A model generated the notes under the pieces. The model did no database searches, was not told the origin of the DNA, and saw only the letters and a list, made by a program, of their open reading frames with translations. The position numbers and the translations under genes are program-made. Positions 30,531-42,558 of a DNA stretch of 64,000 nt are shown here, piece after piece (position 1 is the stretch's first letter; each line of letters starts with the position of its first letter). The stretch lies in assembly GCF_000715075.1 (NCBI RefSeq), contig NC_134085.1, forward strand, positions 152,920,178 through 152,984,177, written 5' to 3'. This DNA is from Nicotiana tabacum. Lineage: Eukaryota; Streptophyta; Magnoliopsida; Solanales; Solanaceae.

Positions 30531-33500
30531 AAGTTGGTATCAGAGCCTAGGTTACTTGGTCTCACGAGTCATGAGCCGGTTTAGTAGAGTCTCGCGGATC
30601 GGTACGGAGACGTCTGTACTTATCATCGGGAGGCTGCAGAACCTTTAGGAAAACTTCACATTCTTGAATTCTTATCGTGCGTCCTTGATTCAGCTTGAAA
30701 AGAAACTTTTGAAATTCCTTCCGTGTGATCGTATGCACCAACGGGCGCTCAGTATCAGATGTGTCTCGATGGCTTTGATTCCCCGATCGAGGGGCGAGGT
30801 GTAATCTCTGTGAGTTTTAAGTTAAACCAGTCTGGAGGACTTGAGGCCAAATCTTTGCCAATGGCTTGAGCACCGATGTGCTGATTTTGTGAGCAAGTGT
30901 TTTGAGCTCATATGTTCATTATTGTCCTTGTTAGCCGGAATGGCGATTGGATATCCACGTAATGAGTATGTTAGTGTTGCGAGGTGTATTTGTACGACTT
31001 GGTAGTGGCGAAGAAGCCTACTGGATAGTAGATGAACTGTTAAGTGATTCGTTTCTTATTGTGATCTGTTGAGTAGCCCGAGTTATGGGCGCGTGAAGAA
31101 TATTTTTCGTGTCTCCTAGTTAGATAAGTCTGGGAGCTGAGATCACTTCCGTAAATGTATTATGACGAAATCGTTGAGTCAAGGAGACCACCTTGAAGGT
31201 CGAAAATGTTAAAGAAAGAATATGTTCCTACTTGGTTGAATAGCCCAATAATGGAGAGTTGAAGGGTATTTTCTATGTGTTATGATTCAAATAGGTGCAA
31301 CGCGTGTCCATGTATCAATTTAGATTTATGTAATTGATATGCATTGTGATGCTTTGTCAAGTTATGGATGTGTTGTTAGGATGGTTTTGGTGATTCTCTT
31401 GCAGGTGGATAGGACCAATTACAAAGGAGGCTCTGCCGAAATTTTTGAAAAATTTAGGACTTAGTAAAAAAAATAAAAAATAAAATTGGTCGCCTAGAGA
31501 GTGGGCTTAACTGTTGTGTGAGTAAATGCAAGAATTGCAGAAGAGTTAAAATTCCAGTTGATTCGTGTTTCCACGAGCTTATGATGGAGTGAGTTTAATC
31601 TCACCATGATATTACGACAGCAATAGAGTATATGTGTTGTGATCTATGGCTTCGAGCCAAGTTGGGGAGCTTGCTGTTGATTAGCTGATTGCACGGTTTA
31701 TTACCTGCGTGAATTCTAGTTATTGGCGTATTGGTGGGTTATTGCAGCTACAGCAAAGGACCATGAGTGGTAATTTGAGTAAATGAATTGTTGGATGCAT
31801 GCTATGGTTAGCCTTATTGGCTCATATTTAGACTTGAGGAAAGATTCATGATTTATGCCTCGTATAGGTGCAGGCTTCGAGGGAAGTGATTCCGTTGGGT
31901 GCTTTATCGAGATGGTATTCATATGTTATAAAATTCAGTAGAGTTGGTTGCATTCGGGGCCAAGTCAGAGCTGGGTGGCTCTCAATAGCAGTCCTAGTGA
32001 ATTCAAGAGGCAAAGTGTGGTGCCTGATGATTCTGAGTCTATAAGTACAGTAAAGAGTCAAGCTTTTGAAGCAGCTTATGAAGAAAGACACAAAACGTTC
32101 TATGATGTTTTGACTTGCGGTGTAGCATTGAGAGACATGAAATGGTCATGGTTTTTGAGATAGCATGGTCTCATGATTTAAGGTCACTCGAGGTGAATGC
32201 GGTTGGAATAAGTTAGTTGTTGAAGGGAGATATTATTATTTCTAAGACAATCAAGGATAAACTGGAAGGAAGTAGATTGATTAGCCATAGTTGAGTTGGC
32301 ATATTGGTGTCAGTGATCGGTTCGTTCAGCGTGATCGAGTTATGCATGTGATTTGTGGCGGTGCGTGTGAGGCTTGTCGGCCGTAGTGATTGATGTTATT
32401 CTGAATCATTCTTCTGTTAGGGCCTGTTATGAGTAGGCGGATCCCGAAAAGGGTTATGGCGGCTTGGACCACTACTTAGAGATTGGCATATTCGACGGTT
32501 ATGAGAATTCGCCTGTATGTTGCTATAGTTCTCCTGAAGTGAGTTAAATGGAAGGTCTTATGTGATGAAGTATTAGCCTATCGTCGGTTCCAGAGTTGTG
32601 ATGGAGAACGTGTCTATTGTATATCGGCACATGAGGTGCAGTGAGTGGTATGGAATTTGAAGTAAGGACCAAGGTCGCAGTGTGGTCAATGAATGTGATG
32701 TCAAGAGCTCGGATGAGCAGGAAAAGAGTTTCAGTGTTTTGAGTAAGATGGGTATTGGCGTCAGTATCACCTGAGATCGGTGTTCTGTGAGAAAGGCCTT
32801 GGATCCTGGTTAGGGATTCCTGATCGCTTTTTAGTGTTAGTGCAGCCGGTAGTTTGAATGTGCAAACCCGTTAATTATTTCGGAAGATGGTGGGAGTTTG
32901 TCCCACAGGAAGATTGTATAAGTGTGACATGTAGTCACTTGATTAATTAGAAATTTAAACCAAGTATGAGGATTTTTGGTAATATCATCCATTTGAGAAT
33001 TTATACCTGGAGGGCACTTTGCTTATTGGGTTATAGACCTGTGAAATATTATTGGCCTAGCTTGGCACGATCAGGATCGACTTGAGGTCGGGGGATAGAT
33101 TTAAATGTGGAAGTGAGCCTTACGTCAGGCCAGTTGTGTTTATTTCAGCAATGCGCTCTTTAAGGAAGGATAGTCGCGGTCTTATTTTGTGGTCAGATAA
33201 TTCATGTAAAGATATATTGCGATGTATGAGTTGTGAAACGGCTTGGTAAATTCCTTATGTGTTGAGGTTCCGCTCAGCGGTGATGTTATATGAACAGGAT
33301 AGCTCTTGAGACTTAGATCATGTATCGCACCTCAGTTGTGCTTGAGTTGTAGCCTATAACGCTATATGTTTCCTTGGGAATGGTATTATGCACCTAAGTG
33401 TGTTTATGATCGATATTCGGTATTTGGATGTGGTGAGCTATTCAGCTCGACGTGTATCTCCTTATGTGAGTCCTATATGTGGATCGGGTGGCACGCCGCC

Positions 33501-34347
33501 ATGGGTATGTTGTTTGGATCGGGTTGCGTGCCGCAACAGTGTGATGTTCAGTTCATTGCCCATATTTGCTTTTATGTGTTTTGTTTCCCTGTTTTCCGAG
33601 GAAGTCCATGTTAGTGTGCGAGCTGAGTAGTTCCTCCCAGAGTTAGCCTTCCTTTTGTATTACGTTCAAATTGGTAGCCCACTAACACATTGTGGCGTCT
33701 TGTAGGATTTTTGATTATGTCTGAGGTGACTTATTGCCTGAGCAGTTCGTACTAGGTGAGACGAGTTTACTAGATTTGGGGTCACTGCGAACTGATTATA
33801 TGAAGTATATTATAGAGCAAAGATCATTCTTTGGTTTGAGGCAAGGTAATGGAACTTGTCAGGAGTATAGATCCAATGAATTGTTGATTTAACAGTTGAT
33901 TATGAATTTCGGCACATCTCTTCAGTCGTATCGGTGTTGTAAAAACTAGAGCAAGACCTATGTAGGTCATGAGATGCAATGGAAGCATCAAATTTGTGGA
34001 ATTTCGACTATTATGTTTAAAGAATGTTATTGTGGTCCTATAAGTAAAGTGATGCAAAGTGTGAATTCAGCAAAGTTATGCAGCCATGTTGGGTACAACG
34101 TGTGGAGATTGATATGGTGGTCGTATGATGGAAACAGGCTTGGCAGGAAATTCAGGATGTTGGAATTGGACCTAATGGCTTATTTGCTTGAATAAATAAG
34201 TATATCTATAGAATTATCGAGCTAATGTGCTCAACGGAGTAGTGGTAGCATGGGAAGGTGCATGATGTGTTAAACAAGTGATTTCAGACTACTTTAGTGT
34301 AGTTCTCAGCACGTTTGAGGACGAACGTATGTTTAAGTGGGGGAGAT
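30531..34347 (+). other. LARD internal region, non-coding
   Basis: 3.8 kb between the LTRs. The TGGTATCAGAGC primer-binding site is at 30535-30546 (complementary to the 3' end of initiator tRNA-Met) and the polypurine tract AAGTGGGGGAGA at 34335-34346. Between them there are only short frames and no RT, protease, integrase or CCHC motif. Confidence 0.85.
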
Positions 34348-37300
34348 TGTAACGACCCGATCGGTCGTTTTGAGCTCCGGCGCATCATTCAGCAGTTTGA
34401 GGCCATGAGCAGCTTCATCTCAGGTATATTGACTTGAGTGTATGGTCAGAATTAAAATTCAGGAAGTTTGGAGTCAAATCTAAATGGAAATTCTCATTTT
34501 GAAAGCTTAAAATTGAAGAAATGAACTAGGATTGGAATTTTGAGTAAAAGACCTCGGAATTGGGATCCGAAGGTTCCAGCAGGTTTGTATGATAATTTTG
34601 GACTTGGGCGTATGCCCGGATCGGGTTTTGGATAACCCGGGAGCGTTTTGGCGCCTATTGTGGAAGATAGCATTTTAGAAGAAATTGCATTAGTTTGGCT
34701 TAAAATGCATTTCAGTGTTATTGATGCCCGTTTGGAATTTCGAGATTGGGAGTAGCTCCGTATGGTGATTCTGGATTTGGGAACGTGATCGGAAGTGAAT
34801 TCGGAGGTCAGTAGGTCATTTTGGAGCCGTTTGGCTAAATATAGAAATTTGAAGGTTTTTGAGAAAATTCGACCGGAAGTGAAAATTTTGATATCGGGGT
34901 CGGAATGCGATTCTGAAAGTTGGGGCAAGTCCATAATGTCGAATGTGACTTGTGTGCAAAATTTGAAGTCATTCCTGAATGATTTTGGTAAGGTTTGAGA
35001 CACTTAGTCTCTTTTAAGGAAGCTTAAGTTGGAAAAGTCAACCGGATATTGACTTATGTGTTAGAGCGCTCGAAATGTGAATTTTATGGTTCGGATAGCT
35101 TTGTTAGGTGATTTGGGACTTAGGAGTGTGTCCGAAATATTTTTGTGATGACCGGTGTAGAATTAAGCTTGAATAGGCAAAATTAGTATTTTGGCGAATT
35201 CCGGTTGATAGGTAAGATTTTGATCCGAGGCTCAGAATGGAATTCCGAGAGTTGTTGTAGCTTCGTTATGTCATTTTGGACTTGTCTGCAAAATTTGAGA
35301 TCATTCGGACTAGTTTTGACGTGTTTCTGACATCGAATGTGAAAATTTGAAGTTTCAAAGTTCATAGGCTTGAATCCGAGGTGAATTTAATATTTTTGCG
35401 TTGTTTTTGGTGATTCGAAGGAACAAATAAGTTTGTGTCATGATATGGGACTTGTTAGTATACTTTGTTGGGATCCCATGAGGCTCGGACAAATTTTGGA
35501 AGAGTTTTTGGAAGATTTTTGCCGTTTTGAGCATAAATGTACTGATCTAAAGGTTCATTTTTAGTTCTAGAGATCCAAATTTGATTCCGAGACTTCCGGA
35601 ATTTTGATAATGAATTATAGAACTGATCTGAAAATTTTGGTCTAATTTCATCAAGTCGTGATTGGGTTTTTGACGCGAAACATGAGTAATTGTTTAACGA
35701 GCGAAATGGATATCGCACTGGGCAAATGAGCTCTTAATTGAGTTTTGATTGAAGTGTTGTGTTCGTATTATTATTTGTGACTCACAGAAACAAGAATCGT
35801 CTAATTCCGAGTTCGTATGATGGAGTTAGAGCCATTTTAGTGAAAAATGGCTGTGCTGCAATTTAAATTGGCTGCTGATGTATTTTTTTAGCAGCAGTGA
35901 ACAGTAACCCGCGCGTGAACAGTACCTCGCGGGTGAACAGTAATTCCGAAAATCTAGGCAATGAGTTTATATCCGATTTTGGGTCATTTTTCCACCATTT
36001 TCAGTCATTTTGAGAGCTTTTGGACGGGGATTGAAGGGAGTTTCAACTGAGATCGATTGGAGGTAAGTTTTATGAGTTAAATACATGATTTTATTGAAGA
36101 ATCATCCTTGAAATCCATGAAAATATAGCCAAATTATAAGAAATTAGGGTTTGAGATTGAAATTCTAAAATGAAGATTTGAGGGGTCATTTAAACTCCGA
36201 TTTTGGTAAATTTTATATGTACGGACTCGTGGCGAGATGAGGAATCCGGTGATGTGACTTTCGTAATTTTTCGAGAAGTAGGCCCGGGGCTCGGGTTTTG
36301 CAAATTTCGTGATTTTCGATATTTTTCGAGTCTTTTTGATTGAGTTATATTCCCTTAGCCTGTTGTAATATATTCCTTGTGGTTTTGGCAAGATTCGACG
36401 CACGAGGAGGTCGATTCGAAAGGAAAGGGCACCGCAGAGTAGACTTTTGGCCGTCTTGAGGTGAGTAATAGATGTAAATGTTGTTCTGAGGGTTTGAAAT
36501 CCCGGACTTTCACATCGTAACGCTATATTGAGGCATGACACGCACTCCATGACAAGTGCGGGGTCGTATATTATTGGGGATTGTGACTTGGTCTATCCCG
36601 TGTGATGTTTATACTATACTGGTGATTGATACGCATACTTCATTGATATTACTGGGCTTGATGCCATGTTTGGGGCCTTGTGCCGATTTGTAAAATCCTT
36701 CAAGGATTGATATTACTGCTTAGCATGATTTGCATATCATTTAATTTCAGTCCAAGGTTTTAAATGCTATTTTGCAAACTCAGCCATAATTCTAAGTGTT
36801 GAAAACTTAAATGATATTTTTAAATGTATTCCGGGCTGGAACTTCTGTTTTGTAAATGCCCAAAGGGCTTATTATATTATTTCCTGGACTGATTATAAAG
36901 TGACTTGAAACAGTGGTAACAATGACACTGGATGATATACTTGAACAGTGGTAACAATGGCACTGTATGATATAAATTGGTCAAGTAACAATGGCTGACC
37001 GGTCAGGTAACAATGACTGACCAAAATATTGCGTTTGGGCTGTAGGAGCCCCTCCGGAGTCTGTACACACCCCCAGTGAGCGCCATCGATGATAAATAAA
37101 TATGGATGGCTCGGGCTGCACGCCGCAGTGGGTACTGGAGTGTACCATCATATGCATTGCATTGCATTCATGTATTTCTATTTATACTGTTGTTTAGCTG
37201 CTCAGTTCCATATGTTGCTGTATATTTGGATTTTAGCTTACTTTGTGTATTTACTGAATTTTCTTATCTTCGGACTGTAGTTACTTTTATTACTCACTGG

Positions 37301-37710
37301 GTCGGAGTACTCACTTTACTCCCTGCACCTTGTGTGCAGATCCAAGGCAGTCTCAGGCTCAGTAGATCCAGTTGATCAGCAGATCCAGCTTCTGGGAGTA
37401 TCGAGGTAGCTGCACGGCGTTCGCAGCCATTGATCTTCTCCCTCCTATCCTATCTCTTTATTTCCGCATTATCAGACTTTGGATATACCATGTATTAGGA
37501 TGATATTCTGTATTCTAGAGGCTCAGATTCGTGACACCGGGTCCTAGTGAGATTATATTGTGTATTTTGTTAAATTCTTCAGTACTTTAATCTTGCTTAA
37601 TTGATATTTCTTTCCGCTATTTTTGATAAATTGGGTTAAGTGTTGAATAATGGTCGGGCTTGCCTAGTAGTGTGCTGGGCGCCATCACGACCGGGATTTG
37701 GGTCGTGACA
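34348..37710 (+). repeat. LARD 3' LTR (3363 bp)
   Basis: Direct copy of the 5' LTR, 44 bp shorter because it lacks the additional 13-bp and 36-bp repeats and has a few small indels. Flanked on its right by the TSD TGTTT. Confidence 0.93.
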
Positions 37711-37752
37711 TGTTTATGAACTATGTAAGGAGATCTCAACTAAATACTCACC

Positions 37753-40700
37753 ATACGAATCTTTTTCCCTTTTTTATCTGGTTTTCCTTTTTCTTGCTCT
37801 TCCTGTTGTTCCGTCACAACTAACTGCTGCTGTTCAGCAGCAGGGAGAAAACTCACAACCATCATGGCAGATGCTTGACCAACTCCCTGCTGTTCACGAC
37901 GTTCTTGTCTCTCTTCACGAACAACAACAGCAGCATAATTACCTTCTGAATCAGTACCTTGTGTACTACCAAGTGAAAATGAACATAAATTGAAGTTGGG
38001 GATATCACTGGTGTCACACATAGGAGAACTGGAAATCTTCCTTCTATTAGGATTTGAAAGAAGTTGTGATGCATCAGATGAGATCTGCAAAATCAAGGAA
38101 AATATAAACATAAATAAAACTGATATAAAACACACATTAGGCAAAAAAACAGCTTGTAATCGAATTACAGAAAATAACTACCTGGTCTAAGTGTTGAGAC
38201 ACAGATGGTGTTTGCATTCCAACAGATCCTGTATCTTCATGCAAAAAAACTAAATAATACTGACTAAATTTTATAAAATAATACCAACACACTTCACACC
38301 TGTCTGTGAGGCAACATGTGTGAATATATGTATTTCTCCTTTTCATATAGCTGCATAAACTCACCAAATTCTTTTTGAACTGCCTCGAGTCTTTCTGAAA
38401 AATCATTCAAAAATATAAAAAGAAAATAAAGTATGTAAAATTTCAAACTGCAAAAAATATACTTCGATCAAATATAATAAATTCTTGATCTATAGAATAC
38501 CTTGACGTTTATCTTCTGTTGTGGTTTCCCCAAGCTGCATGCCTTTCTCGATATCAGCATTTCCAGCTTCATTCAATTATGAACCAACGTCGAGGAGCAT
38601 TGGAGTATTCTCTGGAAGGTTTTTCTCAACTCTACCTTCATTTAATTTAGCATCATTAGAGAGTTTTTGAGTTGTGTCAATTGAAGCACAACTAGTTTCA
38701 ACTTCCACTGCATATTCATACAGAGGGGGAAATAGATCAACTAGTTTTTCTATATATATACATAGAAAAAATTTATATAAAGACTGAAGTTCTCCAGTCA
38801 CAAACAAAAACTTCGACAGTTACAAAAAAAAACTTCAGCTCGACAGTTACAAAAACAAAAACTTTAGCTCTAGAGCTGAAGTTCATCAGTTACAAAACAA
38901 AACATTCAGCAAAAAAAACATGCTGTAGTTTTTACAAAAAACACAAAACATGAAACAAAACTTCAGCTCCTATCTAAGGTATCATTGAAATATTATAAAC
39001 TTCACACTTTATACCTGTAGTAACAATTTCATGTGTACCACCATCTAGAAGTTCTTTGCAAATAGCTAGTGCTCCTCCATACCGATCGTCTTTCCTAATA
39101 GTGCTAGACACATCGCTCGCTTTCAGTTCTAAAGTACCAACAAGTGCTTGATCCCCATCGCCAAACAAATTGCCTTTTGCAATATCACTTTCCAAAGTAC
39201 AACTCGGTGTATGTTTTTCAGTGCCAACAACTTGATCATCTGCACCTTTCTCAGTTGTTAACTCTTCATCATTTCCATCTTTACTCTATCTGCAAACACT
39301 GGATTGTTCCTCTCCACCATGTTGTTGAACATGTTCATCGCCTTCAACAACCGCTTCCTTACGTGTAGCATTATCATCTGCGACTTTATGCAATGCATCA
39401 TGAGTAGTATGTTCTTCAGTCTCAACAACTTGATTGTCTGCACCTTGCTTGCTTCCAATATTCTCAGTTGATAACTCTGCTTCATCATTTCCATCTCTGC
39501 TCAATCTATCAACACTGGGACGTTCCTCTTCAACTTGTTCTTGAACATGTTGATTGCCTTCAAAAGCTACTTCCTCACATGTAGCATTTACATCTGCGAC
39601 TTTATCTGATGCATCATCAACAACATTAATATCCGATGGATGTTCGTAATAGTCGTTCCCCCTATCATATTCTCTATGGTTACTCAAATCAAAATTGCCA
39701 TCGTCCATTCCATTTGATTTGTTGACAATCTTAAACAACTGTTCAAACTTTTCATCGAAATATTCCTAGAAAAAAAATTACTAACAATGATTAATCTGAA
39801 TAATATCAGTAGAAATAAAAAGACTTCTCCATAAATTAGCTTACCTTCACTTTTACAAAAACTGCATCCACAATAGCAAATCCCTCCTCCTTTTTAAACT
39901 TATCGAAAACTTTTTTCACGATCATGCTTCTTTCTTTTTCTACATGTCTTTGAACCTCCATCGTTAACCTCTAGAATAGACACACAACAAAAATTCAGAT
40001 ATAGAAGAAAACTTCAGCTCAAAAACATGTTGTACTTTTACAAAACCAAAACCAAAAAAACTTCAGATCAAAACTTACAGAACATATTGTGTTGAGTAAT
40101 TCATTGTCATCAAAGTCACTTGTAGAACGGTTACTCTGGTTACGGGATGATTCGCCAATAAAAGGAGTTCGATTTGCTTCGTTTGATCGACTCTGACTAC
40201 GTGGTGATTCACCAATAACAGGAGTTCAATTGGACTCTTTTGATCAACTCAGAGTACATGGTGATTCACCAGTTGAAAGAACCGCGTTAAGTACCTTTGA
40301 ACGAATCCGGCTGCATGGTAATTGTCCAATTAAAGGCATTGAATTCAATTCCTCTTCTGTAGGAATTATATCCAATACCCTAAAGCTGCAATATCTCTAT
40401 TTAATACAAAAAAGTATATTATGAGAAGAAAAAAACTAATACGTCAACATATTAACACAAAGACAAAAAAAGTAACTTACTTCATGACTACTGAACATAT
40501 CAAAATGTTCGGGAAATTTAGGCTCTTCCACACATACATAACGTAACATCCTGGGAACCTGAGGGATATCAAGGTACTCATCCTCTCTTATATACTTCTC
40601 CCGAATATCTAGGAAGCACTTACAAAACCAAGCACATAACAGATATGGAAATCCACCAAGTTTATACTCAGTTGAATGTAATTTGTTCTGCTTGTCTAAT

Positions 40701-41475
40701 ACATGTTTCAGTGAGTAAATGAGCTTCTCATAAGCCACATTACCCCAAGGATATTCAGCACAAACCTTATCATCTTCAACAATAGATGCATACTCCTCCA
40801 TCACAGATGACTCGGTCTTTTTCCCAAACAAAATAGACTCTACAACAAGAATTTCCATAAGCTTCACAGCATCATCATTGCTCTCGCATACGTGTATATG
40901 ATTCGCAGCATTCTTTGGAATTTCATTCCGAGTCATAAAATCTCGAATATCCTTCAAAGTCACCCTTGGACTTACCAAAATAGCGCTTCAGAATATTGCT
41001 CTCTCGATTAATTGATTTTTCAATATTATGTGTTGTGATCCGCAAACCACACATAATGTGAAAGTCTTCAAGGGTGAATGAAACATCATGGCCAAAAATC
41101 TTGAAACTAATCGAGTCTCGATCATTCGTAAATATTCGAGAAAGACACAAACAATGAACCAACTCCATGCTGCATTTGAAATTCTCCATAGCCATAATGT
41201 ATCAAAATGTACCATTATTAAGCTTATTCCCATTGTGTAGGAGTCAAGTAAGTTGCAATTAACTTCTTCAAATCGTGGTTCCCCTTCCAGTAACCTTTAC
41301 AGTTAAACCAATCTCGAAACTCAAAATATCTTTGCCCTGGTCTTGTAGGTGGAGGAGTAGGGACATAAGGACCTGGGGGTATTATAGGTTGTCTAGGTGC
41401 TTTAGGTGCTTTAGATGCTTTAGGGGCATTAGTTGCTTTGCGTACTTTAGCTGCATTAGGATCTTTAGGTGCCAT
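37753..41475 (-). pseudogene. DUF1985/Ulp1 MULE gene, N-terminal and central part
   Basis: The minus strand starts MAPKDPNAAKVRK (41475), directly after an acceptor ACAG. An Ala/Lys/Pro-rich N-terminus (KAPKAPRQP, PYVPTPPPTRPGQ) is followed by a DUF1985-like domain at about 41195-40480 (FGHDVSFTLEDFHIMCGL, YKLGGFPYLLCAWF). The central part has repeated GES(P/S)R words near 40330-40130, then a long acidic stretch (39738-38580, VEEERPSVDRLSRDGND), and a Gln/Lys-rich end (KKGKKIRM) at a splice donor at about 37753. Frameshifts (about 41220 and 40970) and stops (for example near 39288 and 40246) make it a pseudogene. The catalytic part follows at 27091-25853 beyond the LARD. In plant MULEs, DUF1985 and the Ulp1 core occur in one protein of unknown role. 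Confidence 0.8.
38786..38970. repeat. CTTCAGC/GCTGAAG palindrome group F
   Basis: Several degenerate palindromes and half-sites (ACTTTAGCTCTAGAGCTGAAGT, CATTCAGC...ATGCTGTAG) in non-coding sequence of the Ulp1 pseudogene, joined by CAGTTACAAAAACAAAAA words. Confidence 0.75.
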
Positions 41476-42087
41476 CTGTTCACAAAATGTAAAACATACA
41501 AAAAATAACATCAAGACATTATCAAAAAGATCAGTTAAAACTTCAATCTCTAAGAAGGCTGAAGTTCGACAGTTACAAAATAAAAACTTTAGCTATAGAG
41601 CTAAAATTCGACAGTTAGTTACAAAACAAAAACTTCAGCTCTAGAGCTGAAGTTCGACAGTTACAAAACAAAAACTTCAGCTCTAGAGCTGAAATTCACC
41701 AGTAACCAAAACTACAACTCTAGAGCTGTAGTTTTTACGAAAAACAAAACACAAATTCAAATCCAAAAATAATGCCAAAACATGAAGAAGAAAAAAACTT
41801 CAGCTCCTATCTAAGGTATCATCACTTTAATAGTATCATCTATTTAACTCTCTCAAAATTTTTAAAAATTTGGACGTCTTATCACTGAAGAATTTCTAGA
41901 ATTTTCATCAACAACATAAAAACTTGTTCAAAAAACCTAAAAACACAATCGTAAATGTAAAACTAATGCACTTATTAAAGTAAACCCTAAGAAACAATTT
42001 AATCATAAATACATGACTATCAAAACCAAAACCAGAAATAAAACCCAGAAATCGTAAAATAAAACCAAGAAAGTTAATGCAATGTAC
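41476..42087 (-). other. Ulp1-gene leader intron (predicted)
   Basis: A donor CACAG|GTACAT at 42087-42086 pairs with an acceptor GAACAG at 41477-41476, immediately before the ATG. The leader exon would lie at 42088 to about 42240. The intron contains palindrome array G. Predicted from splice consensus only. Confidence 0.5.
41540..41735. repeat. Perfect-palindrome array G (CTTCAGCTCTAGAGCTGAAG)
   Basis: Four to five units of about 42-45 bp, each a palindrome CTTCAGCTCTAGAGCTGAAG (or a one- to three-base variant) followed by TTCGACAGTTACAAAACAAAA. The copy at about 41631-41654 is perfect over 24 bp. The half-sites are those of arrays A-E, but without a loop. Confidence 0.92.
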
Positions 42088-42558
42088 CTGTGATTAAATC
42101 GTAATGTGGGAACAATGATGACTAGCATTTAAAAAATCAAAACAACGACGAAAACTGTTTGATTTCAGAAAAGAATAAATCAAAAAATGCAAATAACGAG
42201 AGAGAGAGACAGAGACAGTAGAGAACTACTGTATACTTGGAGAGAAAGTAGTCTTTTAATGAAGAAGGGCAAAATAGTCTTTTTAAAAAGCTTTTAACAA
42301 AAAAACGGGTACGGGCGCAAACAGAAAGACAAAGTGGCTACATGTTAAAAAGGGGCGCCCAAATAGGGTGCCCCATGTAATTTTTACCAACTCACTTGAT
42401 CTTTCTTTTTTTCCACCAAATCATTTACTCCCATATATAGTTTTTTTTTTATCTTTATATGGTTTTTCTTTAGGGAAAATTTGCAGTACATTATAATCGT
42501 CGATTTATGTAAAAAATATTTCGTTCTATATAAATAGATGTACTAATTAGTTGTATAT

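Larger units (their letters stand above)
27124..37710 (+). mobile_element. LARD-type LTR retrotransposon, complete
   Basis: A 10,587-bp element with two long LTRs in direct orientation, both TGTAACGACC...GGGTCGTGACA, and a perfect 5-bp target-site duplication TGTTT (27119-27123 and 37711-37715). An initiator-Met primer-binding site follows the 5' LTR and a polypurine tract precedes the 3' LTR. The internal 3.8 kb has no gag or pol reading frame in any orientation that I can see. This is the definition of a LARD: it must use proteins of another element, probably a Ty3/gypsy. It is inserted into an intron of the Ulp1 pseudogene, after a donor at about 37753. Confidence 0.93.
16905..42390. mobile_element. 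Large Mutator-like element with transposase and Ulp1 gene
   Basis: This span holds a MuDR-type transposase gene (plus strand), a DUF1985/Ulp1-type protease gene converging on it (minus strand), two small antisense acidic ORFs, and many CTTCAGC/GCTGAAG palindromes found only here. Transposase plus Ulp1 protease is known from plant MULEs (Kaonashi/KI-MULE and related types). Leader exons near 16925-17039 and 42088-42240 mark the outer genes, so the borders given are approximate. I did not find matching terminal inverted repeats. The right end near 42390 has a GC-rich motif (GGGGCGCCC...GGGTGCCCC) with no clear left partner. A 10.6-kb LARD is nested within; without it the element is about 15 kb. 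Confidence 0.7.

Noticed and set aside
30531..34347. Decayed gag-pol inside the LARD
   Set aside because: I looked for zinc-knuckle, protease, YxDD, HHCC and D-D-E blocks on both strands and found none.
34494..35003. Minus-strand open frame of 169 codons in the LARD LTR, partly conserved in the other LTR
   Set aside because: Conservation comes from LTR identity; the frame is broken in the other copy and shows no domain or composition expected of a protein.
27124..37710. The two 3.4-kb copies as a segmental duplication of host DNA
   Set aside because: TG...CA ends, primer-binding site, polypurine tract and a perfect 5-bp target duplication show LTRs.
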